Source of the DNA: Acidimicrobiaceae bacterium
GTDB taxonomy: Bacteria; Actinomycetota; Acidimicrobiia; Acidimicrobiales; Poriferisodalaceae
Length of the DNA stretch: 64,000 nucleotides
Reading direction: 5' to 3'
Assembly: GCA_905182565.1 (NCBI GenBank)
Contig: CAJJCB010000026.1
Span: forward strand, 62,001-126,000
Made by a program: the position numbers and the translations under genes
The notes under the pieces: generated by a model
The model's database searches: none
Seen by the model: only the letters and a program-made list of their open reading frames with translations
Told to the model about the DNA's origin: nothing
In this document: piece after piece, positions 44,502 through 53,397 of the stretch
How positions within the stretch are numbered: position 1 is the stretch's first letter
Layout of the letters: every line of letters starts with the position of its first letter

Positions 44502-45371
44502 TTGAGTCATGCAGAGAGAGGCGAAAGGTTAGCCGCAGCGCCAAACCCTGACGTATATATTCCGGTTGCTGAAGGTTTAAATATAGCTGCTGATATCTAC
44601 GGAGAAAAAGGTCAGTTAGTTCTCCTGCAGCATGGCGGAGGACAAACACGTCATGCGTGGAAGAGTGCTGGAAGCCAGCTTGCAGCCGCTGGTTATCGAG
44701 CAGTGAGCCTCGATGCTAGAGGACACGGAGACAGTGACTGGGCTCCTGATGGGGATTACTCAAATGACGCGTTGGTGGCAGACCTCGTAGCAGTTGTAGA
44801 GCACTTTGACCAAAAGCCAATTTTGGTAGGGGCATCAATGGGCGGAGGAACCTCATTAGCGGCTGTTGGAGAAGGCGCTGTTGAGGCTAAAGCCTTAGTT
44901 CTAGTCGACACAGCACCTAGAATTGAAGCTAGTGGCGTGCGAAAAATAAGAGATTTTATGGCTCAGGCGCCCGAAGGATTTCAGTCGCTCGAAGATGTCG
45001 CAGCGGCGATCGGAAATTATCAACCTCACCGGGATCGACCAAGAAATTTAGATGGTCTCGCAAAAAACGTTCGGCTCTGGCCAGATGGTCGTTACCGCTG
45101 GCATTGGGATCCGCAATTCATGGCACGAAAACGAGTGCTCGCTGATCGAATTCCTCGACAGGAGGCTGCTGCCAGAAATGTGAAATGCCCATCGCTGCTA
45201 GTGCGAGGTGGGCTGAGCGATGTGCTCTCCGAAGAAGGAGCTCAGGCGTATCTTGATCTGGTACCGCATTCGAAATATACAAATGTTGGACAAGCAGCTC
45301 ACATGGTAGCGGGTGATAGAAACGATATCTTTGTTTCGTCTGTCTTAGACTTTCTGTCTGAACTCGATTGA
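44502..45371 (+). CDS. Alpha/beta hydrolase
   Basis: A 289-residue alpha/beta hydrolase of epoxide-hydrolase/haloperoxidase-like layout: oxyanion HGGGQTRHAWKS, nucleophile elbow GASMGGGTS, acid in the VRGGLSDVLS region and the final His in QAAHMVAGD. It starts with TTG one base after the stop of the selenoprotein gene, and GGGAA lies upstream, so the two genes are co-translated. Confidence 0.92.
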   Translation: MSHAERGERLAAAPNPDVYIPVAEGLNIAADIYGEKGQLVLLQHGGGQTRHAWKSAGSQLAAAGYRAVSLDARGHGDSDWAPDGDYSNDALVADLVAVVEHFDQKPILVGASMGGGTSLAAVGEGAVEAKALVLVDTAPRIEASGVRKIRDFMAQAPEGFQSLEDVAAAIGNYQPHRDRPRNLDGLAKNVRLWPDGRYRWHWDPQFMARKRVLADRIPRQEAAARNVKCPSLLVRGGLSDVLSEEGAQAYLDLVPHSKYTNVGQAAHMVAGDRNDIFVSSVLDFLSELD

Positions 45372-45400
45372 TTAAGAAGTTTTTCAAAACCACAAATTAA

Positions 45401-46078
45401 TTAAGGAAAAGGGACATCCCACGTGTCCCTGAAAGCTATTTCTTGGACCGGTTTACGAGTGAGTTTTGTGTATTGCTTCTCTACAACTGGCCAGCCAATA
45501 GCTATGAGCGCGCCTAGTGCAAATCCGTCAGGGGTATGAAATAGTTGATCGCAGGACTCCTGTTCAGCTGCAAGTAAGGTTGTTAGAGAAGAACCGAGTC
45601 CTTCATTGGTGCAACCTAATAAAATGTTGTGCACCAGTGTGTAGAGCGAGCCGCCACCAACAATGCTTTGCCGATCCAAATCCTTATCAGTCACAGCAAG
45701 AGTCGACAGATCTACGTAGCAGCACATCAAAACAGGCACCTCATGCATCTTCTGAGCAAAGTCATCAGTTCGACGCAGACGATTAACAGCAAAGTTGGTA
45801 CCGTGCTCCATCTTGTTACCGGAGCCATCTCCCTGAAAGCCAACAGTTCCTTCTAAGGCGTGTTGGAAATATGGGTCCCATTGCTTGCGGTGGAGGTCTG
45901 CGACTCGTCGTTTTTGATCGGTGTCGGTGACAACAACAATTCTCCATCCTTGCCGGTTGCCACCCGAAGAAGCAAAACGTGCATTGTCGAGAACTCGGTG
46001 AATGGTTTCATCATCAACTGGATCATCAGTAAAATATCGACAAGACGGCGTGGTTCTCATAGCGTTGTAAAGCTCCAT
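45401..46078 (-). CDS. Nitroreductase-family FMN protein
   Basis: A 225-residue nitroreductase-fold protein. The N-terminus MELYNAMRTTPSCRYFTDDPV and NARFASSGGNRQGWRIVVVTD are the FMN-binding landmarks. The start at 46078 (an ATG six codons into the longest open frame, 46096) is chosen because it begins the family N-terminus. This group includes flavin reductases and reductive dehalogenase-like proteins; the substrate is unknown. It diverges from the cyclase-like gene at 46131. Confidence 0.92.
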   Translation of the reverse strand: MELYNAMRTTPSCRYFTDDPVDDETIHRVLDNARFASSGGNRQGWRIVVVTDTDQKRRVADLHRKQWDPYFQHALEGTVGFQGDGSGNKMEHGTNFAVNRLRRTDDFAQKMHEVPVLMCCYVDLSTLAVTDKDLDRQSIVGGGSLYTLVHNILLGCTNEGLGSSLTTLLAAEQESCDQLFHTPDGFALGALIAIGWPVVEKQYTKLTRKPVQEIAFRDTWDVPFP

Positions 46079-46130
46079 TTGGTGAGCCTGACACAACTAT
46101 TGTTGCTAATAAAGTCTAAGGTCCGTTTAC

Positions 46131-46595
46131 GTGAAAAAAATGACGTGGGTTTGTTCAACTTTCGAAGCAGAGGATAAAAAAAATGAGTTAGAAGCACAAG
46201 AGTTACTTAGTTCAATTCTCGAGAGTGAAGGTGGCGTAGCTGTAGCACACGATTTCGTGTCAATACTGTGCTTCGATGAAGCCAGAGAAGCTGTTGAAGC
46301 AGCAGTTGTCGCTCAGTGGAAAGTGCAGCGCTCGCAATCTAAATCTGAAGCTAAAGCTCGGATAGGAATCCACATTGGAGATCTATCGACGGCTCTCGAG
46401 CTGGTATCTGTGACAAATGGCAACCAAATTATTTTTACCCAAGAGATTGATATTGCAACAAATGGAATGCTTGATGCGCGTTTGCTGGGCAATTTTAAGT
46501 TAAGTGACTCGGAACCAGTTAGGCAACTATGGCTATCGACGGATAGTCGCCCGAAAATTGATGCGAGACCTGTTCGGCTGAATGAGCAGAGATGA
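46131..46595 (+). CDS. Small protein resembling a degenerate class III nucleotidyl cyclase domain
   Basis: A 154-residue protein. The middle (ARIGIHIGDLST, GNQIIFTQEID) matches the RxGIHxGxx..GxxI core of class III adenylate/guanylate cyclase homology domains, and the end matches their last strands. The metal-binding aspartates of that fold are not visible (no FxDxVxF before the core; the segment HDFVSILCFDEARE is in its place but altered). An alternative start is ATG 46140. It is probably a regulatory or inactive cyclase-like domain; the assignment is tentative. Confidence 0.5.
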   Translation: MKKMTWVCSTFEAEDKKNELEAQELLSSILESEGGVAVAHDFVSILCFDEAREAVEAAVVAQWKVQRSQSKSEAKARIGIHIGDLSTALELVSVTNGNQIIFTQEIDIATNGMLDARLLGNFKLSDSEPVRQLWLSTDSRPKIDARPVRLNEQR

Positions 46596-46659
46596 GGTTA
46601 TCGGGGCAAAAGTTTTGTGGGGGAGCTAGATTTGGGAAACAAACTTGGAAGGGAATGGA

Positions 46660-47760
46660 ATGACGACCGAGGCTCGAGTAGTTATAGTGCCACAAGAAGT
46701 CGGGCTACCGCTCGAAGTCGTAGATCTAGAACTTCGTGACCCTGATTCTCATGAGGTAGTCATTAAGCAATATGCATCGGGTATCTGTCATAGCCAATTG
46801 CATACTATTCACAATTCAAGAAACGCACCACAAATATTGGGTCATGAGTCAACTGGTGAAGTAATTGCCATAGGAGAAGCGGTAACTGATTTGGCAATCG
46901 GCGATACTGTCATGGTTACTTGGGTTCCAAAAAATTTAGATACTGCGAGACGTCAGGGCGAAATGATGGAGATCGCCTTGCCTGATGGGCAAAGAGCAGT
47001 GAGCCTGAACGTTTTCACCTGGGCTACCCATACGATCGCCGATGAGATGTTTGTAGTGAAGGTGCCGGAAAGCGTTGATCACGAAAGTTGTTGCATCATA
47101 GGATGTGCGGTAATCACTGGAGCCGGTGCGGTCATGCACACTGCGAAAGTCGGACCGGGCAACAGCGTGGCTGTGTTCGGAGCGGGCGGAGTTGGATTAT
47201 CCGCTATCGCTGCTGCTGCTCATCTAGGAGCGAACCCCATCATTGTGGTTGATTTATCAGACGAAAAATTAGAGTTTGCGAAAAAGTTTGGTGCAACACA
47301 TGGAATAAATGCTTCAAAAGTAGACCCAGTCGAAGAAATCAAAAAACTAACCATTGATACCGAAAAGTTTGATTTACTGCGGCAACCTTTGGCAGGCGTC
47401 GATTACGCATTTGATTGCATCGGACATTCGGTAACCATGAAGCAGATATCCGAGGTTGTGAGGGCAGGCGAGTTTGGCCAGTCTCGGGGCGGTACAGCTG
47501 TTCTTGTAGGAGTTCCGCAAAGCCCAATTGAGCTTGATAGTCGTCATATGTTTGTTGGTGAGCGAGCATATGTTTGCTCTTTGGGAGGTTCGTGTGAGCC
47601 TGAAGTTGATTTGCCTAGGTTCATTGAATGGCATAACGAAGGAATACTTGACCTTGACGAGCTAGTCACCCAGCGCTACAAAATCGATGACATTAATCAA
47701 GCTGTGTCTGACTTAGAAACGGGCGCTATAGCTGGTCGCGCAATCCTAGTATTTGAATGA
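46660..47760 (+). CDS. Zinc-type alcohol dehydrogenase lacking the structural zinc cysteines
   Basis: A 366-residue medium-chain dehydrogenase. ATG 46660 is chosen because GAAGGG lies six bases before it; a TTG 15 bp upstream is the alternative. Catalytic zinc ligands are present in GICHSQLH, GHESTG and GCAVITGAG (Cys, His, Cys). The structural-zinc four-Cys loop is replaced by VPKNLDTARRQGEMM, without any Cys. The NAD loop is VFGAGGVGLSAIAAA followed by VVD. It is coupled to the next gene (4-bp overlap), a crotonase, and is about 45% similar by eye to the ADH at 11686. Confidence 0.92.
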   Translation: MTTEARVVIVPQEVGLPLEVVDLELRDPDSHEVVIKQYASGICHSQLHTIHNSRNAPQILGHESTGEVIAIGEAVTDLAIGDTVMVTWVPKNLDTARRQGEMMEIALPDGQRAVSLNVFTWATHTIADEMFVVKVPESVDHESCCIIGCAVITGAGAVMHTAKVGPGNSVAVFGAGGVGLSAIAAAAHLGANPIIVVDLSDEKLEFAKKFGATHGINASKVDPVEEIKKLTIDTEKFDLLRQPLAGVDYAFDCIGHSVTMKQISEVVRAGEFGQSRGGTAVLVGVPQSPIELDSRHMFVGERAYVCSLGGSCEPEVDLPRFIEWHNEGILDLDELVTQRYKIDDINQAVSDLETGAIAGRAILVFE

Positions 47761-48542
47761 AGGCTATGAGAGAAAACGAAATTGTTGGTAACGAAATGCC
47801 AACTCTAAGAGTTGATGGTTCCCGAGCTCGTATAAGACTTCGGCGGCCAGAAAAACGTAACCGTGTAGAGCCGAAGGACCTAGAAGCGTTAGTTAATTTT
47901 GTCCAAGAAATACATGCAAATTCTTCGATACGTTGCGTAACGATCGAAGCCACTGGGCCGTCATGGTGTTCGGGGTATCACCTGGGAGCTCTGGCTGCCC
48001 GCGACAAACATAAATATGGTTTTAACGAAGGTTGCGACGCAATTGCTTCAATAAAAGTTCCTACCGTTGCGGTCATCGGAGGCAATATTCACGGTGGGGG
48101 TACAGACCTTGCAATGGCGTGTGACATGAGAATAGCATCTAGCTCAATAATGCTGGCAATGCCTGCCGCAAAAATCGGCCTGCAATATTATGCGACTGGG
48201 CTTCAAAGATTTGTCGAGCGTATTGGCCCTTCTGCGACTAAGCGTATTTTTTTGACCGGGGAAAGTATCCAAGCCGATGAATTGCTTACCATGGGTTACC
48301 TGACGGAAATATTGGATCAGGATATGCTTGAGCCGAGAGCCTCAGAGATTTGTCAAGCTATCTCCATTTTGGCTCCCAACGCCGTGAAAATGACAAAGAA
48401 GGCGATAGACGACCTAGCGGGCCTGAACCCTGATTTAGATCAAATCCAAACAAATCATTTAGCCTCTGCCCGATCACAAGATCACCTAGAGGCCATGAAG
48501 GCCTTAAGAGAGAAACGTAACCCAAATTTTGAAGGAAGCTAA
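47757..48542 (+). CDS. Enoyl-CoA hydratase/isomerase family protein with both catalytic Glu changed
   Basis: A 261-residue crotonase with the oxyanion GGGTD (GGNIHGGGTDLAMACD) and GHT-like segment SGYHLGALAA. The first Glu position is Asp and the second (normally PE) is PA (AMPAAKIGL). Such changes occur in crotonases that are not hydratases, such as isomerases, hydrolases or C-C lyases. It is translationally coupled to the alcohol dehydrogenase. The 120-bp gap after it holds no gene that I recognise. Confidence 0.88.
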   Translation: MKAMRENEIVGNEMPTLRVDGSRARIRLRRPEKRNRVEPKDLEALVNFVQEIHANSSIRCVTIEATGPSWCSGYHLGALAARDKHKYGFNEGCDAIASIKVPTVAVIGGNIHGGGTDLAMACDMRIASSSIMLAMPAAKIGLQYYATGLQRFVERIGPSATKRIFLTGESIQADELLTMGYLTEILDQDMLEPRASEICQAISILAPNAVKMTKKAIDDLAGLNPDLDQIQTNHLASARSQDHLEAMKALREKRNPNFEGS

Positions 48543-48662
48543 GGTTGGTGACAACGCCCGCCAATAAATAGCAATCTCACTGCTGTTATTCCATGAGGAG
48601 TAGAAGCTAAAGATGATTTGTGATGACAAAGCTACGAATTAATAGTAGGTAGGAGTTCTACA

Positions 48663-49700
48663 ATGTCAGATACAGAGCCACCAGTCATAGCTGTCAATAG
48701 AGTTAGTTCTTGGATAGGCAACAACGCAGAAGTCGACGGAGCCCTCACTTACAGCTTAATCGCCGGTGGTAGGTCCAATATGACATTCACGGTAAGCGAT
48801 AATAGTGGCGTTAGGTTTGTTCTCCGTCGACCACCTACTGGTAAACTTTTGCCTTCTGCCCATGACATGGCGCGCGAATATCGACTCATGCATTCGCTCC
48901 GAGGCACTGAGGTGCCGGTGCCTGAGATGGTCGGCCTGTGCCAGGACGAAAGCGTGAACGGGCGCGATTTCTACGTAATGAACTATGTGGATGGGATAGT
49001 TGTACGTGATGTGGAAATTGGGTCCTCCATGAACGAAGGCATCCGTAGAAAGATGTCAGAGTCATTAATCGACACTCTTTGCGCACTGCACCGTGTTGAT
49101 ATTGATCATGTTGGGCTTGGCGACCTTGCTAAACGGAATGGGTATATAGAACGTCAGATTAAAAGGTGGTCTGGGCAATGGGAGAGTTCAAGAACTCGTG
49201 ATATCCCTCTTGTCGATTCTGTCGCCCGAGAACTTTTAGTTCAGCTGCCTGAGCCGAGTCCTACGACGATAGCTCACGGTGATTATCGCCTTTCTAATTG
49301 TATGTTTGACTCTTCTGGGTCGGTAATAGCGGTTCTGGATTGGGAGCTGTGCACACTTGGTGAGCCGATGGCTGACCTCGCGGGTCTCTTAGGGTATTGG
49401 TATGACAAAAATTCCGATGATGAGTTAGTCGGTGATGCAGCAACTACACAACTTCTAGGGTTCATGAGTCAAGACGAGCTAGCGGCTCGGTATGTCGAAG
49501 AAATGGGAATTCCTGGTGGCTCAGTGGATTACTATCGGGCATTTGCAGAGTGGCGGCTGGCCTGCATCGGGGAAGGAGTTTATTCTAGATATCTAGGCGG
49601 TCAGCAAGGCATTCAAAGCGAAGAAATTGATTTAGAACAAATGCAAAAAAGCGTCACTACTCACGTTGAGAAAGCGGCGAAAATGCTTCAAATGCTGTGA
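48663..49700 (+). CDS. Phosphotransferase (APH/ACAD10-like) family protein
   Basis: A 345-residue kinase-fold protein of the APH/choline-kinase superfamily. The catalytic loop is HGDYRLSNCMFD and the metal loop VLDWELCTLGEPMADLAGLL. The same two motifs occur in ACAD10-type kinases, which act in acyl-CoA catabolism by phosphorylating hydroxy acids or aminoglycoside-like compounds. It is probably catabolic here. Confidence 0.92.
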   Translation: MSDTEPPVIAVNRVSSWIGNNAEVDGALTYSLIAGGRSNMTFTVSDNSGVRFVLRRPPTGKLLPSAHDMAREYRLMHSLRGTEVPVPEMVGLCQDESVNGRDFYVMNYVDGIVVRDVEIGSSMNEGIRRKMSESLIDTLCALHRVDIDHVGLGDLAKRNGYIERQIKRWSGQWESSRTRDIPLVDSVARELLVQLPEPSPTTIAHGDYRLSNCMFDSSGSVIAVLDWELCTLGEPMADLAGLLGYWYDKNSDDELVGDAATTQLLGFMSQDELAARYVEEMGIPGGSVDYYRAFAEWRLACIGEGVYSRYLGGQQGIQSEEIDLEQMQKSVTTHVEKAAKMLQML

Positions 49701-49704
49701 AATA

Positions 49705-49733
49705 GCGAATGGTTTTCTTAAATTCCATTTCGC
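49705..49733. terminator. Possible bidirectional terminator stem
   Basis: GCGAATGG (49705-49712) pairs with CCATTTCGC (49725-49733), with one unpaired base, between convergent genes. T-rich sequence lies in the loop and there is no long T-run after the stem, so it is weak. It overlaps the end of the amidohydrolase reading frame. Confidence 0.3.
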
Positions 49734-51412
49734 AGAAGTTTGCCACTATAGGTATTCGTTTGTTGATCATTCTCAATAGTGATTTCGCCGTTGATAATAA
49801 CGTTTTGGTAGCCCGACGCTTTCTGGATCCGTCGCCATTCCCCACCCGGTAAATCGTGCACCACTTCCATTGGAAGCACTTTTAAATTAACTGGGTCATA
49901 GACGATTATGTCTGCGGGACTTCCCTTGCGGATCACACCACGATCTTGGAAGCCAGCCAATTGAGCTGGCAGCGCTGAAAGTTTACGATGAGCTTCTTCG
50001 TAAGTAATCCACTGGTTGTCTCGCACCTGTTCGGTCAGTGTTTCGGTTGGGTAACGCCCAGCAGTTAAGAACTTTGTATGAGCGCCTCCATCAGACACAC
50101 CGAACAACATATGTGGATAGGTGACAATGTCTTTAAGATGATCACTATTATTTTGGGGAGGAGCTACGAAAAATAAGGTGTCCAGTCCATCTTCCACAGC
50201 GATATCAAGCATGATGTCTACCTCATGCTTACCGCTGAGTTCAGCGGCTTGGGCCACAGACATTTCTCTGTAGCGTTCGGTGCTGTCTGAGCGAGGAGAA
50301 AGGATGGTCACAGTGCCCAGTGGGGCTGTCGCTGTAGCTGGAAGATTGTCTTTGAGTCCTTGACGCCTCGATGGATCGGCAAATTTAGCTAGTCGCTCTT
50401 CTTTCGTGCCCATGCATGCTTGCATCCAATCCTCAGAGTCATCGTAAAGGTTCCAGTCTTCAAGAGTAAAAGTGAAGCCAGCGTTGCTGGTTACACCCTG
50501 ACCGTAGACAGGTATTCCTCGCTCTCGACAGCGTTCCAGCCATTCGATTTGACGTTTGTGAATATGCGGACGGTCTTCAAATGCTTGAACAACGTTATGC
50601 AAGAGTGGCCTGCCGCTGATAGAAGCGATCTCTTCAAGATGAGCTAAATCATGTTTAATATCATTAGTGGTTAATGTCATCTGAATGACACCTTGATTTC
50701 GGTCAGCTAATACTTGAGCGAGAACGCGAGCGGTTTCGTCGTTCATCATGTCGGTTGGCATCGGAGTTCCATCCCAATCTCGCTGAACTGCAGAGGGACC
50801 TGTAGGAGGAAGACGCTGGGCCGACCATCCACACCCACCAGCGTCCATCGCTGCATGCACCATTTTTGAGAGAGCATCATGCTCGCTGGCAGTCGGCATA
50901 CGTCCCGCTTTGGCATCAGCGAGGCCGAGAACTTGAATGAGCATCGGGCCGATGGGAACGTAAGGCAAAATGTTCATAGCCTTTGGCGTGCGTTCTAAAC
51001 TATCTAGGTACTCCGGAAAGGTTGTCCAATCCCACGGCATGCCTTCAGCCATGGAATCGTAGGGAATCGCTTCTACTCGAGTCATCGACTTCATTGCGTA
51101 CTCGCGCATATCAGGGTCGACGGGCGCAAAGCCGAAACCGCAATTTCCGATTGCTACCGAAGTGATTCCATGCCAACCCGAAAGCGTGCAGTAAGGATCC
51201 CAAAAAATTTGTGCATCGTAATGCGTATGTAAGTCAACAAACCCGGGAGCAACATGCATTCCGGTAGCATCGATTATCTGTTTCGCTTGGCTACTGTCGA
51301 CTCGGCCGATTGCCGCAACGCGACCATCAATTATCCCGACATCTCCTCGGACCCTCGGAGCACCTGTCCCATCGAAGATAAGCCCATCTTTGATAACTAT
51401 GTCGTAGACCAT
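49718..51412 (-). CDS. N-acyl-D-amino-acid deacylase-like amidohydrolase
   Basis: A 564-residue amidohydrolase with IKDGLIFDGTG, the metal motif DLHTHYDAQIFWDP, GNCGFGFAP and GVSDGGAHTKF. It is a full-length paralogue of 19582-21288 and conserves the same sites. Probable substrate: N-acyl-D-amino acids or hydantoin-like amides. It ends next to the kinase in convergent orientation. Confidence 0.92.
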   Translation of the reverse strand: MVYDIVIKDGLIFDGTGAPRVRGDVGIIDGRVAAIGRVDSSQAKQIIDATGMHVAPGFVDLHTHYDAQIFWDPYCTLSGWHGITSVAIGNCGFGFAPVDPDMREYAMKSMTRVEAIPYDSMAEGMPWDWTTFPEYLDSLERTPKAMNILPYVPIGPMLIQVLGLADAKAGRMPTASEHDALSKMVHAAMDAGGCGWSAQRLPPTGPSAVQRDWDGTPMPTDMMNDETARVLAQVLADRNQGVIQMTLTTNDIKHDLAHLEEIASISGRPLLHNVVQAFEDRPHIHKRQIEWLERCRERGIPVYGQGVTSNAGFTFTLEDWNLYDDSEDWMQACMGTKEERLAKFADPSRRQGLKDNLPATATAPLGTVTILSPRSDSTERYREMSVAQAAELSGKHEVDIMLDIAVEDGLDTLFFVAPPQNNSDHLKDIVTYPHMLFGVSDGGAHTKFLTAGRYPTETLTEQVRDNQWITYEEAHRKLSALPAQLAGFQDRGVIRKGSPADIIVYDPVNLKVLPMEVVHDLPGGEWRRIQKASGYQNVIINGEITIENDQQTNTYSGKLLRNGI

Positions 51413-51489
51413 AAATTTGAGACCTCTGCACTAGTGATAATCATCCACAATAGAAGCGGAAAAAGTTTGAGGTCGTAAAAAATGTATTT

Positions 51490-52707
51490 TTAAAATGGCT
51501 CTCTATCAATTCCTAAGACATAACGACCAAGTTGATGGTTGATTCGATCTTCATGAACATTAATGTGGAGTGGCATAGCTCGAAAATCACGATAACGACG
51601 TTCAAAGCTACCGCCCTCGCGGAGCGCAGTTCCTCCTTGCGTTTTTTCAAGTAGCTGCATCGCCTCTGAGAGTTGATTGACTGCCATCGAAACAATAGAC
51701 ATTTGCCGGAAATAGTCAGCTTCGGTAGGGACCTGATGAGCTTCGATCCGCCTGTCAACCTCGGTGCAGGCCATCTCGATAGCTGCCCTTGCCGAAGATG
51801 CCAAAGCCGTGGCTTTACCTAAGTTAATTTGAACTGTGGGTCTTTCAACCATTTTGCCACCCATAAGAATCCGCCGAGAGCGAACTGACGCGCATGCTTC
51901 TTTCAATGCCATTCGAACTACACCGGTTGCCATCCAGCCTAAAAAAACATCAGACAACCCAACCCAATCTTCTCGGTATCGATGGTGGATAACTGGAACT
52001 GTTCGCAACGATTCTGCTCGATTTGCTCCGAACCAAGAGACGCAACGGCTGAGCTGAACTCTGACATCACTGTAATGAACATCGTCAGTAGCTGATGCTC
52101 TTAGCCCTGAACCGTCCCAGGTGGGGTCAATCTTGACTCCGCTAGTCGATGTAGGAATTATCGTAAAGCGCAGATCCATAGGTCGAATTGGGTTACCTGA
52201 CTCATCTGTAACCGCAAACACGACGCCGCAATGATCGGCATATCGGCTTCCGGTTCCCCAGGTAGCAGTCCCGTTCAGAATGGCTTCACCGCCCTCGATT
52301 CGCCCATAGACACTGCTCCCGGCTCCGGCGGGGAAAGATACCCACTGGCCAGCTTCTACTATTTCTTTTAATAGTGATATGTGGTCCGGACCTAAAGTAC
52401 CTACAAAAAGGTGAAACACACAGAGATGATTCCAAAGAGTCCATGCAGTGGATGGACACCTCGACGCAATGGCCTCTAATTCGCGACCCATCTGTAAAAC
52501 TGATTGCTCGGTACCACCTAAATTCGCAGATGCTGCCATGCGCATAAAGTCAGTCCCTCGAATTGCTTCGGTAGCAGCTGAGGACACGGTTCTAGTTTCA
52601 TCGGCGAGCTGTGCTTGGTCCGCAAGTTTCTCGAGAAAAGGAGCACTAAATAAATTAGTTTCGTTCACCGGAAGAAATATGTCGACGGGATCTATTTCGT
52701 TGACCAT
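51490..52707 (-). CDS. Acyl-CoA dehydrogenase-fold flavin monooxygenase (DszC/HpaH-like)
   Basis: A 405-residue protein of group D flavin monooxygenases (DszC, HsaA and relatives; acyl-CoA-dehydrogenase fold). Visible pieces are the PSTAWTLWNHLCVF segment, the flavin-loop SFPAGAGSSVYGRIEGGEAILNG and the C-terminal helices with EAMQLLEKTQGGTALREG. HsaA/DszC-type enzymes use FMNH2/FADH2 from a separate reductase to hydroxylate or oxidise aromatic and thiophene-type substrates. No reductase is adjacent. The divergent gene (30 bp away) is a PNPOx-like protein, which could serve as a flavin partner (inference). Confidence 0.85.
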   Translation of the reverse strand: MVNEIDPVDIFLPVNETNLFSAPFLEKLADQAQLADETRTVSSAATEAIRGTDFMRMAASANLGGTEQSVLQMGRELEAIASRCPSTAWTLWNHLCVFHLFVGTLGPDHISLLKEIVEAGQWVSFPAGAGSSVYGRIEGGEAILNGTATWGTGSRYADHCGVVFAVTDESGNPIRPMDLRFTIIPTSTSGVKIDPTWDGSGLRASATDDVHYSDVRVQLSRCVSWFGANRAESLRTVPVIHHRYREDWVGLSDVFLGWMATGVVRMALKEACASVRSRRILMGGKMVERPTVQINLGKATALASSARAAIEMACTEVDRRIEAHQVPTEADYFRQMSIVSMAVNQLSEAMQLLEKTQGGTALREGGSFERRYRDFRAMPLHINVHEDRINHQLGRYVLGIDREPF

Positions 52708-52737
52708 TGGATAACAGTATCCGAAGAGTCCTATGGT

Positions 52738-53397
52738 GTGCCTATGCCAGAGTCAGAATATGTTCGAACAAATAAAACTGAGGTAAAACGTAAACCAGAT
52801 AGAGGTAGCTATGACCGAGAAACAGTGCACTCGATCCTTGATGAGGGCCTTGTAGCCCATGTGGGAATAGTCCAGGGCGAAACTCCACTAGTTATTCCAA
52901 TGACTTATGGACGAGTTGAGGAACAACTGTATTTACACGGGTCAGCTGCGAGCCGACTCCTCCGGGATGCTCGTGATGTTGATGTTTGTGTGACAGTTAC
53001 GCTGCTAGATGGTTTAGTCTTAGCTCGTTCATTAATTAACCACTCAATGAATTATCGATCAGTAGTAATCTTTGGAAAAGCAAAACAAGTAACTGATTTA
53101 GATGAAAAAAGTTCCGCACTGGAAGCAGTTACTGAACATATAATTTCTGGCCGAGTAGCAGCTACTAGAAAAAATTCTGCCAAGGAAATTCAGTCGACGT
53201 TAGTACTCTCTGTCCCCATTAATGAAGCATCTGCAAAAATTCGGTTCGGACCTCCTCATGATTACGAAGAAGATATGGAACTCGATGTATGGGCTGGGGT
53301 CATCCCAATAGGGATGGCAATCGGTGCCCCCGAACCTGATGAGGTCTCAAGCGACTTAATTGCTATCCCTGATCACGTAAAAAAGTGGAAGAGATAA
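52738..53397 (+). CDS. Pyridoxamine 5'-phosphate oxidase-family flavin-binding protein
   Basis: A 219-residue NimA-like split-barrel flavin-binding protein; PLVIPMTYGRVEEQLYLHGS is the FMN site. GTG 52738 or ATG 52744 is the start. These bind FMN or F420 and include nitroimidazole reductases; the role here is unknown. It converges exactly with the luciferase-like gene at 53398. Confidence 0.88.
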   Translation: MPMPESEYVRTNKTEVKRKPDRGSYDRETVHSILDEGLVAHVGIVQGETPLVIPMTYGRVEEQLYLHGSAASRLLRDARDVDVCVTVTLLDGLVLARSLINHSMNYRSVVIFGKAKQVTDLDEKSSALEAVTEHIISGRVAATRKNSAKEIQSTLVLSVPINEASAKIRFGPPHDYEEDMELDVWAGVIPIGMAIGAPEPDEVSSDLIAIPDHVKKWKR

